DNA of 64,000 nt from Betaproteobacteria bacterium GR16-43 (GTDB taxonomy: Bacteria; Pseudomonadota; Gammaproteobacteria; Burkholderiales; Usitatibacteraceae), in contig CP019169.1 of assembly GCA_001953215.1 (NCBI GenBank), positions 2,914,001 through 2,978,000 of the forward strand, in the 5' to 3' direction. The position numbers were made by a program, and so were the translations under genes. The notes under the pieces are model-generated. The model searched no databases. It had not been told where the DNA came from and worked only from the letters and a program-made list of their open reading frames with translations. Below, one piece after another: positions 8,790-17,468 of the stretch; the stretch's first letter is position 1; each line of letters opens with the position of its first letter.

Positions 8790-8871
8790 GGAACCTTTAT
8801 GCGGACCTGACGGGCCGACGATAAAGGAGGAGGAGACTTCTGCGGCCGGGTGCTGCCTGCTGCGCCGCAAC
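8760..8871 (-). ncRNA. Candidate small RNA with anti-Shine-Dalgarno C/U-rich stretch
   Basis: A transcript of about 112 nt is predicted from the promoter at 8878-8906 to the terminator at 8760-8789. Near the 5' end UGCGGC can pair with GCCGCA about 17 nt later, giving a stem-loop. This is followed by an apparently unpaired CUCCUCCUCCUU (plus-strand 8824-8835), complementary to purine-rich ribosome-binding sites such as GGAGGAG, and then the GC-rich terminator hairpin with eight U. That layout is typical of base-pairing regulatory RNAs. No start codon with an open frame of useful length is seen on this strand. The target is unknown; phaB has GGAGGAG in its leader. Confidence 0.55.
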
Positions 8872-8877
8872 AATTCC

Positions 8878-8906
8878 ATAATAGGAAGGTGATTCCCGAG
8901 TGTCAA
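8878..8906 (-). promoter_or_regulatory. Sigma70-type promoter of the candidate small RNA
   Basis: On the minus strand TTGACA (8906-8901) is separated by exactly 17 bp from TATTAT (8883-8878), a near-consensus housekeeping promoter. The predicted start is near 8871. It is the strongest promoter match I found in the window. Confidence 0.75.
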
Positions 8907-8918
8907 GGAGAAAATGGT

Positions 8919-8944
8919 GCGATGCACAACCGCTTGTGCGTCGC
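8919..8944. promoter_or_regulatory. 26 bp palindromic candidate operator between phaR and the small RNA
   Basis: Two 11 bp arms GCGATGCACAA and TTGTGCGTCGC match as an inverted repeat at 10 of 11 positions around the spacer CCGC. The site lies just upstream of the small RNA -35 box and about 20 bp upstream of the phaR TATAAT, so one bound protein could control both divergent transcripts. PhaR, which represses its own gene in other bacteria, is the obvious candidate by position only. Confidence 0.55.
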
Positions 8945-8964
8945 GCCGCCGCAATGTTCCAAAA

Positions 8965-8970
8965 TATAAT
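8965..8970 (+). promoter_or_regulatory. TATAAT box upstream of phaR
   Basis: A perfect -10 hexamer 95 bp before the phaR start codon, but without a recognisable -35 at 16-18 bp. A regulated promoter or one needing an activator is possible. Confidence 0.4.
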
Positions 8971-9064
8971 AAAATGAAGCACTTGCCACGGCACGCATAA
9001 CCATTTCTTACGCGCCGCACACGCCCGGATTGATGTAGCGCAGCATCCCGAGAAGGATCCCCCG

Positions 9065-9667
9065 ATGGCCACGCCCCGCATCATCAAGAAGTACCCCAAT
9101 CGGCGCCTGTACGACACCGAAACGTCGACGTACATCACCCTGGCCGAGGTGAAGGAACTGGTCCTGGCCTACCGGGAGTTCCAGGTGCAGGACGCGAAGA
9201 CGGGCAACGACCTCACGCGCTCGATCCTGCTGCAGATCATCCTCGAGGAGGAATCGGGCGGCGTGCCGATGTTCTCGACCGGCATGCTGGCCAACATCAT
9301 TCGCTACTACGGGCACGCGATGCAGGGCCTGATGGGCTCCTACCTCGAGCGTTCGATCTCCACCTTCCACGAGGCGCAGAAGCGCTTCCAGGACCAGGCC
9401 TCGTCGCTCTACGGCGACGTGCCGAAGGTCCCGGCCGAAGCGTGGGCGCAACTGATGGCCGGCGGCGGCAAGCAAATCCCCAACGTCATGGGCAACTACC
9501 TCGAGAAGGGCGCCCAGGCCGTCATCGACATGCAGGAAGAGCTGCGCAAGCAGGCGCTGAAGGTCTTCTCCGGCTTCCCGTACGCGAACCCGGAAGAGGG
9601 CGCGCCCAAGCCCGCGCCCAAGGCCAAGCCCGCGGCGGCGAAGAAGCCGAGGCCGAAGAAGAAGTGA
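9065..9667 (+). CDS. phaR: Polyhydroxyalkanoate synthesis repressor PhaR
   Basis: A 200-residue protein opening with the PHA_gran_rgn-type N-terminus [20 protein letters not shown], the DNA-binding domain of PhaR, followed by the PHB accumulation regulatory domain (~65-160) and a low-complexity Lys/Ala/Pro tail (residues 175-200). PhaR binds both DNA and PHA granules: without polymer it represses phasin genes and itself; when granules form it is titrated away. The start follows AGAAGGAT. Its TGA overlaps the GTG of rimO by GTGA, linking rimO translation to phaR. Confidence 0.92.
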   Translation: MATPRIIKKYPNRRLYDTETSTYITLAEVKELVLAYREFQVQDAKTGNDLTRSILLQIILEEESGGVPMFSTGMLANIIRYYGHAMQGLMGSYLERSISTFHEAQKRFQDQASSLYGDVPKVPAEAWAQLMAGGGKQIPNVMGNYLEKGAQAVIDMQEELRKQALKVFSGFPYANPEEGAPKPAPKAKPAAAKKPRPKKK

Positions 9668-10986
9668 AGAAACAGGCCGTCCCGAAGGTCGGGTTCGTCT
9701 CGCTCGGCTGCCCCAAGGCGCTGGTCGACTCCGAACAGATCCTCACGCAGCTGCGTGCCGAGGGCTACGACATCGCGCCCAGCTACCAAGGCTCGGACCT
9801 CGTCGTCGTCAACACGTGCGGCTTCATCGACTCCGCCGTGCAGGAGTCGCTCGACGCGATCGGCGAGGCGCTGAGCGAGAACGGCAAGGTGATCGTCACC
9901 GGCTGCCTCGGCGCCAAGGGCGACATCGTGCGCCAGACCTATCCGAACCTGCTCGCCGTCACGGGCCCGCACGCGCGCGACGAAGTGATGGACGCGGTGC
10001 ACAAGCACCTGCCGAAACCGCACGACCCGTTCACGGACCTCGTCCCTCCCGCGGGCATCAAGCTCACGCCGCGCCACTACGCGTACCTGAAGATTTCCGA
10101 GGGCTGCAACCACCGGTGCACGTTCTGCATCATCCCGTCGATGCGCGGCGACCTCGTGAGCCGCCCGGTGGGCGACGTCATGAAGGAAGCCGAAGCGCTG
10201 GTGAAGGGCGGGGTGAAGGAACTGCTCGTGATCTCGCAGGACACGAGCGCCTACGGCGTCGACGTGAAGTACCGCACCGGCTTCTGGGGCGGCAAGCCGC
10301 TGCGAACGCGCATGACCGAGCTGTGCGAAGCGCTCGGCGAGCTCGGCGTGTGGGTGCGCCTGCACTACGTCTACCCCTATCCGCACGTCGATGAAGTCGT
10401 CCCGCTGATGGCCGAGGGAAAGATCCTCCCGTACCTCGACGTGCCGTTCCAGCACGCGAGCCCGCGCATCCTGAAGCTCATGAAGCGCCCGGCCTCGAGC
10501 GAGAAGAACCTCGAGCGCATCCAGGCCTGGCGCCGGGACTGCCCCGACATCACGCTGCGTTCGACCTTCATCGCGGGCTTCCCCGGCGAAACGGAGGCGG
10601 AGTTCGAAGAGCTCCTGGCTTTCCTGAAGGAGGCCCGGCTCGATCGCGTGGGTTGCTTCGCCTATTCGCCGGTGGAAGGCGCGAAGGCGAACGAGCTCCC
10701 GGGGGCCGTGCCCGATGAATTGCGCGAAGAGCGTCGCGCGCGGTTCATGGAAGTGCAGATGGAGATCAGCCGTGAGCGGCTGGCCGAGAAGGTCGGGCGC
10801 ACGATCGACGTGCTGGTCGATGGCGTCGAGGGCACGGTCGCGATCGGCCGCAGCACCGCCGACGCGCCGGAGATCGACGGGATCGTGACCGTGAAGAAGG
10901 CGAAGGGCGCGAAGCCCGGCGACTTCCTCCGGGCCCGCGTCACCGCGGCGGACGACTACGACCTCGAGGCCGTCGCCACGGCCTGA
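9664..10986 (+). CDS. rimO: Ribosomal protein uS12 methylthiotransferase RimO
   Basis: A 440-residue radical-SAM enzyme that adds a methylthio group to Asp89 of ribosomal protein S12. The N-terminal UPF0004 domain supplies three cluster cysteines ([22 protein letters not shown]), the radical-SAM domain has CNHRCTFC (in [13 protein letters not shown]), and a TRAM domain closes the protein (~370-440). [12 protein letters not shown] distinguishes RimO from MiaB. The GTG start at 9664 overlaps the phaR stop and is placed right before the conserved N-terminus; no other start lies close. Confidence 0.93.
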   Translation: MKKQAVPKVGFVSLGCPKALVDSEQILTQLRAEGYDIAPSYQGSDLVVVNTCGFIDSAVQESLDAIGEALSENGKVIVTGCLGAKGDIVRQTYPNLLAVTGPHARDEVMDAVHKHLPKPHDPFTDLVPPAGIKLTPRHYAYLKISEGCNHRCTFCIIPSMRGDLVSRPVGDVMKEAEALVKGGVKELLVISQDTSAYGVDVKYRTGFWGGKPLRTRMTELCEALGELGVWVRLHYVYPYPHVDEVVPLMAEGKILPYLDVPFQHASPRILKLMKRPASSEKNLERIQAWRRDCPDITLRSTFIAGFPGETEAEFEELLAFLKEARLDRVGCFAYSPVEGAKANELPGAVPDELREERRARFMEVQMEISRERLAEKVGRTIDVLVDGVEGTVAIGRSTADAPEIDGIVTVKKAKGAKPGDFLRARVTAADDYDLEAVATA

Positions 10987-10993
10987 GGCGCGC

Positions 10994-11404
10994 CTACTTG
11001 TTGTACTGCAGGCGCCCCTCGACGATCTTCACCTTGTCGCCGGCCTTGAATTTCGGCGGGCTGGAGTAGATGAAGGTGCGGTCCTTGCCTTCTTCCATGT
11101 TGATGAGGATGTGGTATTCCGTGACCGCGTTCTTGTTCTTCTCGACCTGGTTGCCTGCGTAGGCGCCGCCGGCCGCACCCGCGATCGTGGCCGCCGTGTT
11201 GCCACGGCCGCTGCCGATCTGGTGCCCGATCACGCCACCCAGCACGCCGCCGATCACCGCGCCGCCGCCGGAAGATTCGCCCTTCTTCTGGACCGCCTTC
11301 ACTTCGAGGACTTCGCCGCAGTTCTTGCAGCCGGCGTATGCGGCGGGCGCGAAGGCCAGCGTCGCGAGCAGCGCACTTGCGAGAGCGATGGGGATTGTCT
11401 TCAT
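10994..11404 (-). CDS. Exported glycine-zipper 2TM domain protein
   Basis: A 136-residue protein with a signal peptide (residues 1-24, cut probably after AYA). A Gly-rich zipper segment (GGGAVIGGVLGGVIGHQIG and GGAYAGNQ, ~48-83) is the 2TM/SlyB-type motif found in outer-membrane-associated proteins. The start AYAGCKNC could also be read as a weak lipobox, but Y at -3 is unusual. The C-terminal ~40 residues are a small basic beta-rich domain. The ATG follows GGAGGAAA. It converges on rimO, 7 bp apart. Function is not established; relatives are linked to envelope integrity. Confidence 0.75.
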   Translation of the reverse strand: MKTIPIALASALLATLAFAPAAYAGCKNCGEVLEVKAVQKKGESSGGGAVIGGVLGGVIGHQIGSGRGNTAATIAGAAGGAYAGNQVEKNKNAVTEYHILINMEEGKDRTFIYSSPPKFKAGDKVKIVEGRLQYNK

Positions 11405-11415
11405 GCTTTCCTCCG

Positions 11416-12939
<1,524 letters not shown>

Positions 12940-12950
12940 CGGCGGAGCTT

Positions 12951-13406
12951 TCAGGCGGAAGGTAAGGAAGGCGAGAAGGAGCGGGAAGGTGAGAACGGAC
13001 GGGACGGCATGCCGCAGAACACCTGGTGGATGCCATCCGGCAGATGCGCGACCTCGAAGTTGATCAGCAGTCCGCATGCATGCCGTGTGACCGCGAGGCA
13101 CTGGCGCAGCCGCGACACGTGGCGCCGGTGGAAATGGGCGAGCGCCTCGACTTCGACGACCACGCATTCTTCGACCAGCAAGCCGAGCCGGATGCCGCCG
13201 TCGAGGTCGAGTCCGCCCAGTCCCACCGGCACTTCGCGCGGCATCTCGTACCGGAGTCCATCCAGGGTCATCGTGCGGCAAAGCGCCGCCTCGTAGGCGT
13301 CCTTCGCGAGACCGGGCCCGAGTTGCGCGTGAACCTCCAGCGCGCCGTCGAGAATCCGGTTCGACAGGCGGTAGAGGTGCTCGCGAGCGGGGCGGTCCGA
13401 TGTCAC
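12951..13406 (-). CDS. GxxExxY-family protein (PD-(D/E)XK-like)
   Basis: A 151-residue protein with the family hallmark region [20 protein letters not shown] followed by YEAAL, then the strand pattern [14 protein letters not shown] and the C-terminal INFEV segment. The name-giving motif is altered: GLAKDAY has Lys where the family has Glu. Members are compact restriction-endonuclease-like proteins of unknown role. The GTG start overlaps the stop of the upstream peptidase gene (GTGA). The last ~20 residues are Ser/Pro/Arg-rich and run into the lysS leader, so the natural C-terminus may be poorly conserved. Confidence 0.7.
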   Translation of the reverse strand: MTSDRPAREHLYRLSNRILDGALEVHAQLGPGLAKDAYEAALCRTMTLDGLRYEMPREVPVGLGGLDLDGGIRLGLLVEECVVVEVEALAHFHRRHVSRLRQCLAVTRHACGLLINFEVAHLPDGIHQVFCGMPSRPFSPSRSFSPSLPSA

Positions 13407-14677
13407 TGCGTGGCGACCTTCCCGCGGGAGAAGTCCATGATCATCCGCACCGCGAGGTAGAGCCGCGGCTCGATGTTCTCGATGAAGATGTACTCGTTGT
13501 CGTTCGAGTGCGCGCCAAAGCCCCGCAGGCCGAAGCCTTCGACCACGGATCCCTTCGACTGCAGGCCGGCGAACGCCGCATCGGTACCGCCCCCGGTACT
13601 GACGGTGCCGACGTTGAGCTCCTTGCCGAGCTCCGCCTTGTAGAGCGCCTTGGCGTGCTGGGCGAATGCAACCGACGCGGGCGGCGCTTCCAGCGGGGGA
13701 CGGCGGCGGTCGAAGACCACTTCGACCTTCGCGTCGGGAATCAGCTGCGTCTTCACCTTCTCGCGGACCTTCTTCTCGATGCCGTCGAAGTCGGCGACGC
13801 GCAGCACGCGGATGTCGGCCATCGCTTCGGCTTCGGCCGGAATCACGTTGCGGTTGAATCCGGACTTCGACACCGTCCAGTTCATCTTGAGGCCGGTCGC
13901 CGGATCGCTGAAGTCCCGCATCTGCAGGATCTGGTGCGAGAGCTCGTAGAGCGCGTTGACGCCGCGCTCGGGCGCGGAACCGGCATGCGAAGCCTTGCCC
14001 TTCACCTTGATCGTGACTCCCGCGATGCCGGCCGTCGCAAGCCGGAGGTTGTCGCCGTTCGGGCCGCCGCCGCCTTCGAAGGACATCGTGGCGTCGTGTT
14101 CGGCGCCCATCTTCGTGATGATCGCGCGATGGCCGGGAGAGCTGATCTCCTCGTCGGGGTTGATCAGCACCGTGAGCGTTCCGTACTCGTCGAACGCGAG
14201 GTCCTTGAGGATCTTCGTGGCGTGCAGGATCAGCGCGACGCCCTGCTTGTCGTCGGCGATGCCAAGTCCGTAGGCCTTGTCGCCCTCGATGCGGAAGGGC
14301 TGCTTCGCGCCATCGCCCTTGGCGTAGACGGTGTCCATGTGAGCGATGAGCAGCAGCTTCCGCGTGCCCTTGCCCTTGAACGTGGCGCGCACGGCACGGG
14401 CGATCTGCTCGGGCGTGTCTTCCATGCGATAGATGTCCGCCGGCGCCAGCATCTCGACCTGCGCTCCCGCGGCCCTGAGGTGCTCGGCGATCAGCGCGCC
14501 GATCTTCTCGTTGCCCTCGACGTCACGGCTGCCGGATTCGATGGCGGTCAGCGACTTCAGCGTGTCGAGATAGGGCTGCTTGTGGGACTGGACCTGCTTC
14601 AGCACGGGTTCGACCGGTTGCGCGAGGGCGGCGGCGCAGAGCGAGAGCGCGAAGGCGGCGAGAAGGGCGCGTTTCAT
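13403..14677 (-). CDS. Exported M20-family metallopeptidase (glutamate carboxypeptidase type)
   Basis: A 424-residue protein with a signal peptide (cut near ALA-Q, residue 19). The M20 zinc sites are visible: AHMDTV (first His and catalytic Asp), GIADDKQG (bridging Asp), NPDEEISS (catalytic and ligand Glu), and a C-terminal [12 protein letters not shown] dimerisation domain lies between ~215 and 330. Length, export and motifs match carboxypeptidase G2-like enzymes that release C-terminal glutamate from peptides or folates; the precise substrate is not decided. It is downstream of prfB by only 4 bp and overlaps the following GxxExxY gene. Confidence 0.87.
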   Translation of the reverse strand: MKRALLAAFALSLCAAALAQPVEPVLKQVQSHKQPYLDTLKSLTAIESGSRDVEGNEKIGALIAEHLRAAGAQVEMLAPADIYRMEDTPEQIARAVRATFKGKGTRKLLLIAHMDTVYAKGDGAKQPFRIEGDKAYGLGIADDKQGVALILHATKILKDLAFDEYGTLTVLINPDEEISSPGHRAIITKMGAEHDATMSFEGGGGPNGDNLRLATAGIAGVTIKVKGKASHAGSAPERGVNALYELSHQILQMRDFSDPATGLKMNWTVSKSGFNRNVIPAEAEAMADIRVLRVADFDGIEKKVREKVKTQLIPDAKVEVVFDRRRPPLEAPPASVAFAQHAKALYKAELGKELNVGTVSTGGGTDAAFAGLQSKGSVVEGFGLRGFGAHSNDNEYIFIENIEPRLYLAVRMIMDFSRGKVATQ

Positions 14678-14681
14678 TTTC

Positions 14682-15786
14682 CTAGACTCCCTGTTTGAGG
14701 CTGGCGCTGATGAAATCGTCGAGGTCGCCGTCCAGCACGGACTGGGTGTTGCCCACCTCGTGGTTGGTGCGAAGGTCCTTGATGCGCGACTGGTCGAGCA
14801 CGTAGCTGCGGATCTGGTGGCCCCAGCCGATGTCGGTCTTGGCGTCCTCCATCTTCTGCTTCGCGTCGTTCTGCTTCCGCAGCTCCAGCTCGTAGAGCTT
14901 GGCCTTCAGCATCGCGAATGCCTCGGCGCGGTTGCGGTGCTGCGAGCGGTCGTTCTGCGAGGACACCACGATGTTGGTCGGCAGGTGCGTGATGCGCACG
15001 GCCGAATCGGTCTTGTTCACGTGCTGGCCGCCCGCGCCGGAGGCCCGGTACGTGTCGATGCGAAGGTCCGCCGGGTTGATCTCGATCTCGATCGTGTCGT
15101 CCACCTCGGGGTAGACGAACACGGCGGAGAAGGACGTATGGCGGCGCGCGTTCGAGTCGAACGGGCTCTTGCGCACGAGGCGGTGGATGCCGGTTTCCGT
15201 CCGGAGGTATCCGTACGCATAGGCCCCGCTGATCTTGATCGAGGCGCTCTTCAGGCCCGCGACTTCCCCGTCGCTCTCTTCGAGCACTTCGGCCTTGAAG
15301 CCCTTCTTGTCGCAGTACTTGAGGTACATGCGCAGGAGCATCGCGGTCCAGTCCTGCGCTTCCGTGCCGCCCTGGCCCGCGTTGATGTCCATGAAGCAGT
15401 TGTTCGGGTCCATCGGGTGGGAGAACATCCGCTGGAACTCGAGGTCCTCCACGAGCTTGCCGGTGGCGTTCACGTCGTTGCGCACGGAGACGAGCGTGTC
15501 GTCGTCGCCCTCGGCCTTCGCGAGGCCGAAGAGCTCCGCGGAGTCCTTCAATCCGGACTCGACTCTCTCCAGCGTGTTGACGGTGGCCTCGAGGGCGCTG
15601 CGTTCCTTGCCGAGGTCCTGGGCGCGCTTGGAGTCGTTCCAGACGCCGGGATCCTCGAGGGCCTTGCCGACCTCTACGAGGCGCTGCTTCTTCGTGTCGT
15701 AGTCAAAGATACCTCCGGAGCTCTGCCGATCGCGCGGCCAGGTCCTGGAGGGAGTTCTCGATCTGGTTCAGTTGGTCCGATTCCAT
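14682..15786 (-). CDS. prfB: Peptide chain release factor 2, expressed by programmed +1 frameshift
   Basis: The gene starts at ATG 15786 and runs 27 codons to an in-frame TGA at 15705-15703; reading continues in the +1 frame to TAG 14684-14682. RF2 hallmarks are present in the second part: GGQ in [11 protein letters not shown], and SPF (KSPFDSN) for recognition of UGA and UAA. The total is about 367 residues, normal for RF2. The shift lets RF2 level control its own synthesis. A TATAAT lies ~12 bp upstream of the start codon on the minus strand, without a good -35. Downstream genes are the M20 peptidase, the GxxExxY protein and lysS. Confidence 0.95.
15703..15717 (-). promoter_or_regulatory. 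prfB programmed +1 frameshift site
   Basis: On the minus strand the sequence is GGAGGTATCTTTGAC: an internal Shine-Dalgarno (GGAGG) three bases before CTT-TGA-C, the canonical RF2 slippery site. The ribosome pauses at UGA when RF2 is scarce, slips forward from CUU to UUU and continues. Confidence 0.95.
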
Positions 15787-15959
15787 AGCCCGCAATTATA
15801 GGGGATGGAGGGGCCCGGGTTGCATCCGAAATGTGCGCGGGCACCGGGATGTGGATTCAGTCACATACGCGACGGCGCTGGACCGCGATCATCCTGCCGT
15901 GGCCAAATGTCGGCAAGGTTGAACCCAGACCGGCAAGGCATCCATCAGGAGGCATCCCA

Positions 15960-17075
15960 ATGAAGATCACCGCAACCCTGGTCGCGGCGCTGCTCGGCGC
16001 AGCCGCTTTCCAGGCCCATTCCCAGGGCGACAAGGTCATCAAGATCGGCCAGACGGCCGACCTGAGCGGCCCGCAGGCCGCGTCCGTGAAGGAGACCGCC
16101 GACGCCGCGCGGGCCTACTTCGCCCAGGTGAACGCCAAGGGCGGCGTGAACGGCCGCAAGATCGAATTCGAGTCGATGGACGACGGCTTCGATCCCAAGC
16201 GCTCGGTCGAGAATGCGAAGAAACTGATCGACGAGAAGAACGTCCTCGCGCTCTTCCTGTTCCGCGGGACGGCGAATGCCGAAGCGGTCATGCCGATCAT
16301 CCAGGAGAAGAAGACCCCGATGTTCGCGGGCGTCGGCAGCTCCCTCAAGATGCACGAGCCGCCCAGCCGCTACCTGTTCAACCTGCGCGCCCCCGTCCAG
16401 GTGGAAGTGTCCAGCGTCGTGTCGCTGCTGGCCACGCAGGGCGTGACCGACGTGGCCGTGATCTACACCGACGACGGCTTCGGCAAGGACGCCCTCGGCG
16501 GCGCGCAATCCGCGTTCGACAAGCTGAAGATCAAGCCGAAGGCGATCGTGTCGATCCCGCGCGGCGCGACCAATATCGACGAGGCCGTGAAGACGATCGT
16601 GAAGGCCGCCCCGGCGACCACCTTCGGCTTCTGCATCCCGAAGATCTGCGCCAACATCGTGGGCAAGCTGCGCGAGGCGAAGTCCGGCACGCAATTCATC
16701 TCGCTGTCGAACACCTCGTCCGGCGCGTACGTCTCCGACCTCGGCAACAACTCGCGCGGGGTGATGGTGACGCAGGTGATGCCCTATCCGTTCGACCTGC
16801 GCGACCCGATCTCGCGCGAATACCAGCAGTTCACGCGCGAAACGAAGATCACGCCGTCGTACGCCTCGATGGAAGGCTACATCTCGGCGCGCGTGATGGT
16901 CGAGGCCCTGAAGGCCGCCGGCAAGAACCCGACGCGCGAAGGGCTGGTCTCGGCGTTCGAGGGGCTGGACCTGAACATGGGTGGCTTCCGCGTGAAGTAC
17001 GGCGGGGCCAATCGCACGGGCTCCACGTTCGTCGACCTCACCATGATCGGCAAGGACGGTCGCTTCATCCGATAG
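15960..17075 (+). CDS. Branched-chain amino acid-type ABC transporter substrate-binding protein (orphan)
   Basis: A 371-residue periplasmic binding protein with a signal peptide (cut near HSQ, residue 22) and a Peripla_BP_6 fold: VIKIGQTADLSGPQAAS opening, NAKGGVNGRKIEF, and a hinge crossing typical of LivJ/LivK relatives. No permease or ATPase genes flank it, so it must work with a remote system or act as a sensor for small amides or amino acids. The ATG follows AGGAGG. The last 31 bp including the stop recur at 17438-17468 around an inserted repeat module, implying that the 3' end was once directly convergent with recJ. Confidence 0.88.
   Translation: MKITATLVAALLGAAAFQAHSQGDKVIKIGQTADLSGPQAASVKETADAARAYFAQVNAKGGVNGRKIEFESMDDGFDPKRSVENAKKLIDEKNVLALFLFRGTANAEAVMPIIQEKKTPMFAGVGSSLKMHEPPSRYLFNLRAPVQVEVSSVVSLLATQGVTDVAVIYTDDGFGKDALGGAQSAFDKLKIKPKAIVSIPRGATNIDEAVKTIVKAAPATTFGFCIPKICANIVGKLREAKSGTQFISLSNTSSGAYVSDLGNNSRGVMVTQVMPYPFDLRDPISREYQQFTRETKITPSYASMEGYISARVMVEALKAAGKNPTREGLVSAFEGLDLNMGGFRVKYGGANRTGSTFVDLTMIGKDGRFIR
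17045..17075 (+). repeat. 31 bp direct repeat, left copy (3' end of the binding-protein gene)
   Basis: These 31 bp, the final ten codons plus one base and the stop region of the binding-protein gene, recur at 17438-17468 with two substitutions. Both copies start at GATCGGCAAGG and end with TAG; similarity stops abruptly on both sides. Confidence 0.85.
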
Positions 17076-17121
17076 AGAAGCGCGGCATCGTTGAGACGCT
17101 GCGCGGCGGGAGGACGAGGGG

Positions 17122-17209
17122 GTGGGTAGGACCTTTTTTCTTGCCGCGGTCACTACTGAGGCACGGCAGGGTGCATTTGGGCACGAGCGAAAAAGAGGTC
17201 CTACGCCAC
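17122..17209 (+). repeat. Palindromic unit C of module 2
   Basis: An 88 bp unit beginning GTGGGTAGGACCTTTTTTC and ending GTCCTACGCCAC, with the shared core CACTACTGAGGCACGGC. It corresponds to unit B of module 1, including the CGCCAC end variant. Confidence 0.8.
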
Positions 17210-17316
17210 CCCCTTTCCTCCCTGACTCGCACCGTGGCATCCGATCGATGGTCGAAGTGGCGACAGTTTTGATGTGAACGAAGGCAGTGCATTCAGGCAC
17301 TCGGACGGAGGACGGG

Positions 17317-17405
17317 GTGGGTAGGACCTCTTTTTTCGCTCGTGCCCAAGTGTTTCCCGCCGTGCCTCAGTAGTAACCACGGCAAGAAAAAAAGGTCCTA
17401 CCCAC
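17317..17405 (-). repeat. Palindromic unit D of module 2
   Basis: An 89 bp unit in inverted orientation to unit C, with ends GTGGGTAGGACCTCTTTTTT and GGTCCTACCCAC on the plus strand. Its outer border CTCGGACGGAGGACGGG is identical to that next to unit A of module 1. Confidence 0.8.
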
Positions 17406-17437
17406 CTCGTGCCTCCCCTCCAACGAAGCCACGCGGC

Positions 17438-17468
17438 GATCGGCAAGGACGGCCGCTTCATCCGCTAG
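17438..17468 (+). repeat. 31 bp direct repeat, right copy (displaced gene end)
   Basis: Near-identical to 17045-17075 (29 of 31 positions). It ends in CTAG, in which the plus-strand TAG overlaps the minus-strand stop codon of recJ (17467-17465). Confidence 0.85.

Larger units (their letters stand above)
8325..9064. other. Regulatory and repeat-rich gap between phaB2 and phaR
   Basis: This 740 bp gap contains no convincing protein gene. From left to right it holds a paired inverted-repeat module (8355-8733), a factor-independent terminator reading leftward (8760-8789), a candidate small RNA on the minus strand (8760-8871) with a near-consensus promoter (8878-8906), a 26 bp imperfect palindrome (8919-8944) and a TATAAT box (8965-8970) pointing at phaR. 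Base composition is visibly richer in A/T around 8955-8975 than in the surrounding genes. The individual parts have their own entries. Confidence 0.8.
17096..17433 (+). repeat. Paired inverted-repeat module, copy 2
   Basis: About 338 bp with the same organisation as the module at 8355-8733 but in opposite orientation on the chromosome: flank GCGGCGGGAGGACGAGGG, unit C (17122-17209), 107 bp diverged spacer, unit D (17317-17405) and flank CTCGTGCCTCCC. It sits in the convergent gap between the binding-protein gene and recJ and is bracketed by the 31 bp direct repeats. It encodes no plausible protein. The 390 bp between 17076 and 17465 hold nothing else recognisable. Confidence 0.8.

Noticed and set aside
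8850..8970. Possible plus-strand leader peptide starting at GTG 8850 behind AAGGAGGAGGAG.
   Set aside because: The spacing is long, the frame is only about 38 codons and not coding-like, and the purine stretch is better explained as the complement of the small RNA C/U region.
14682..15551. prfB starting at the internal ATG 15551.
   Set aside because: The N-terminal RF2 domain lies upstream and is joined through the canonical frameshift site.
17076..17464. Protein-coding capacity of repeat module 2 (frames such as the one starting near 17461 on the minus strand).
   Set aside because: The frames are not conserved between the two modules and have no family motifs or ribosome-binding sites.
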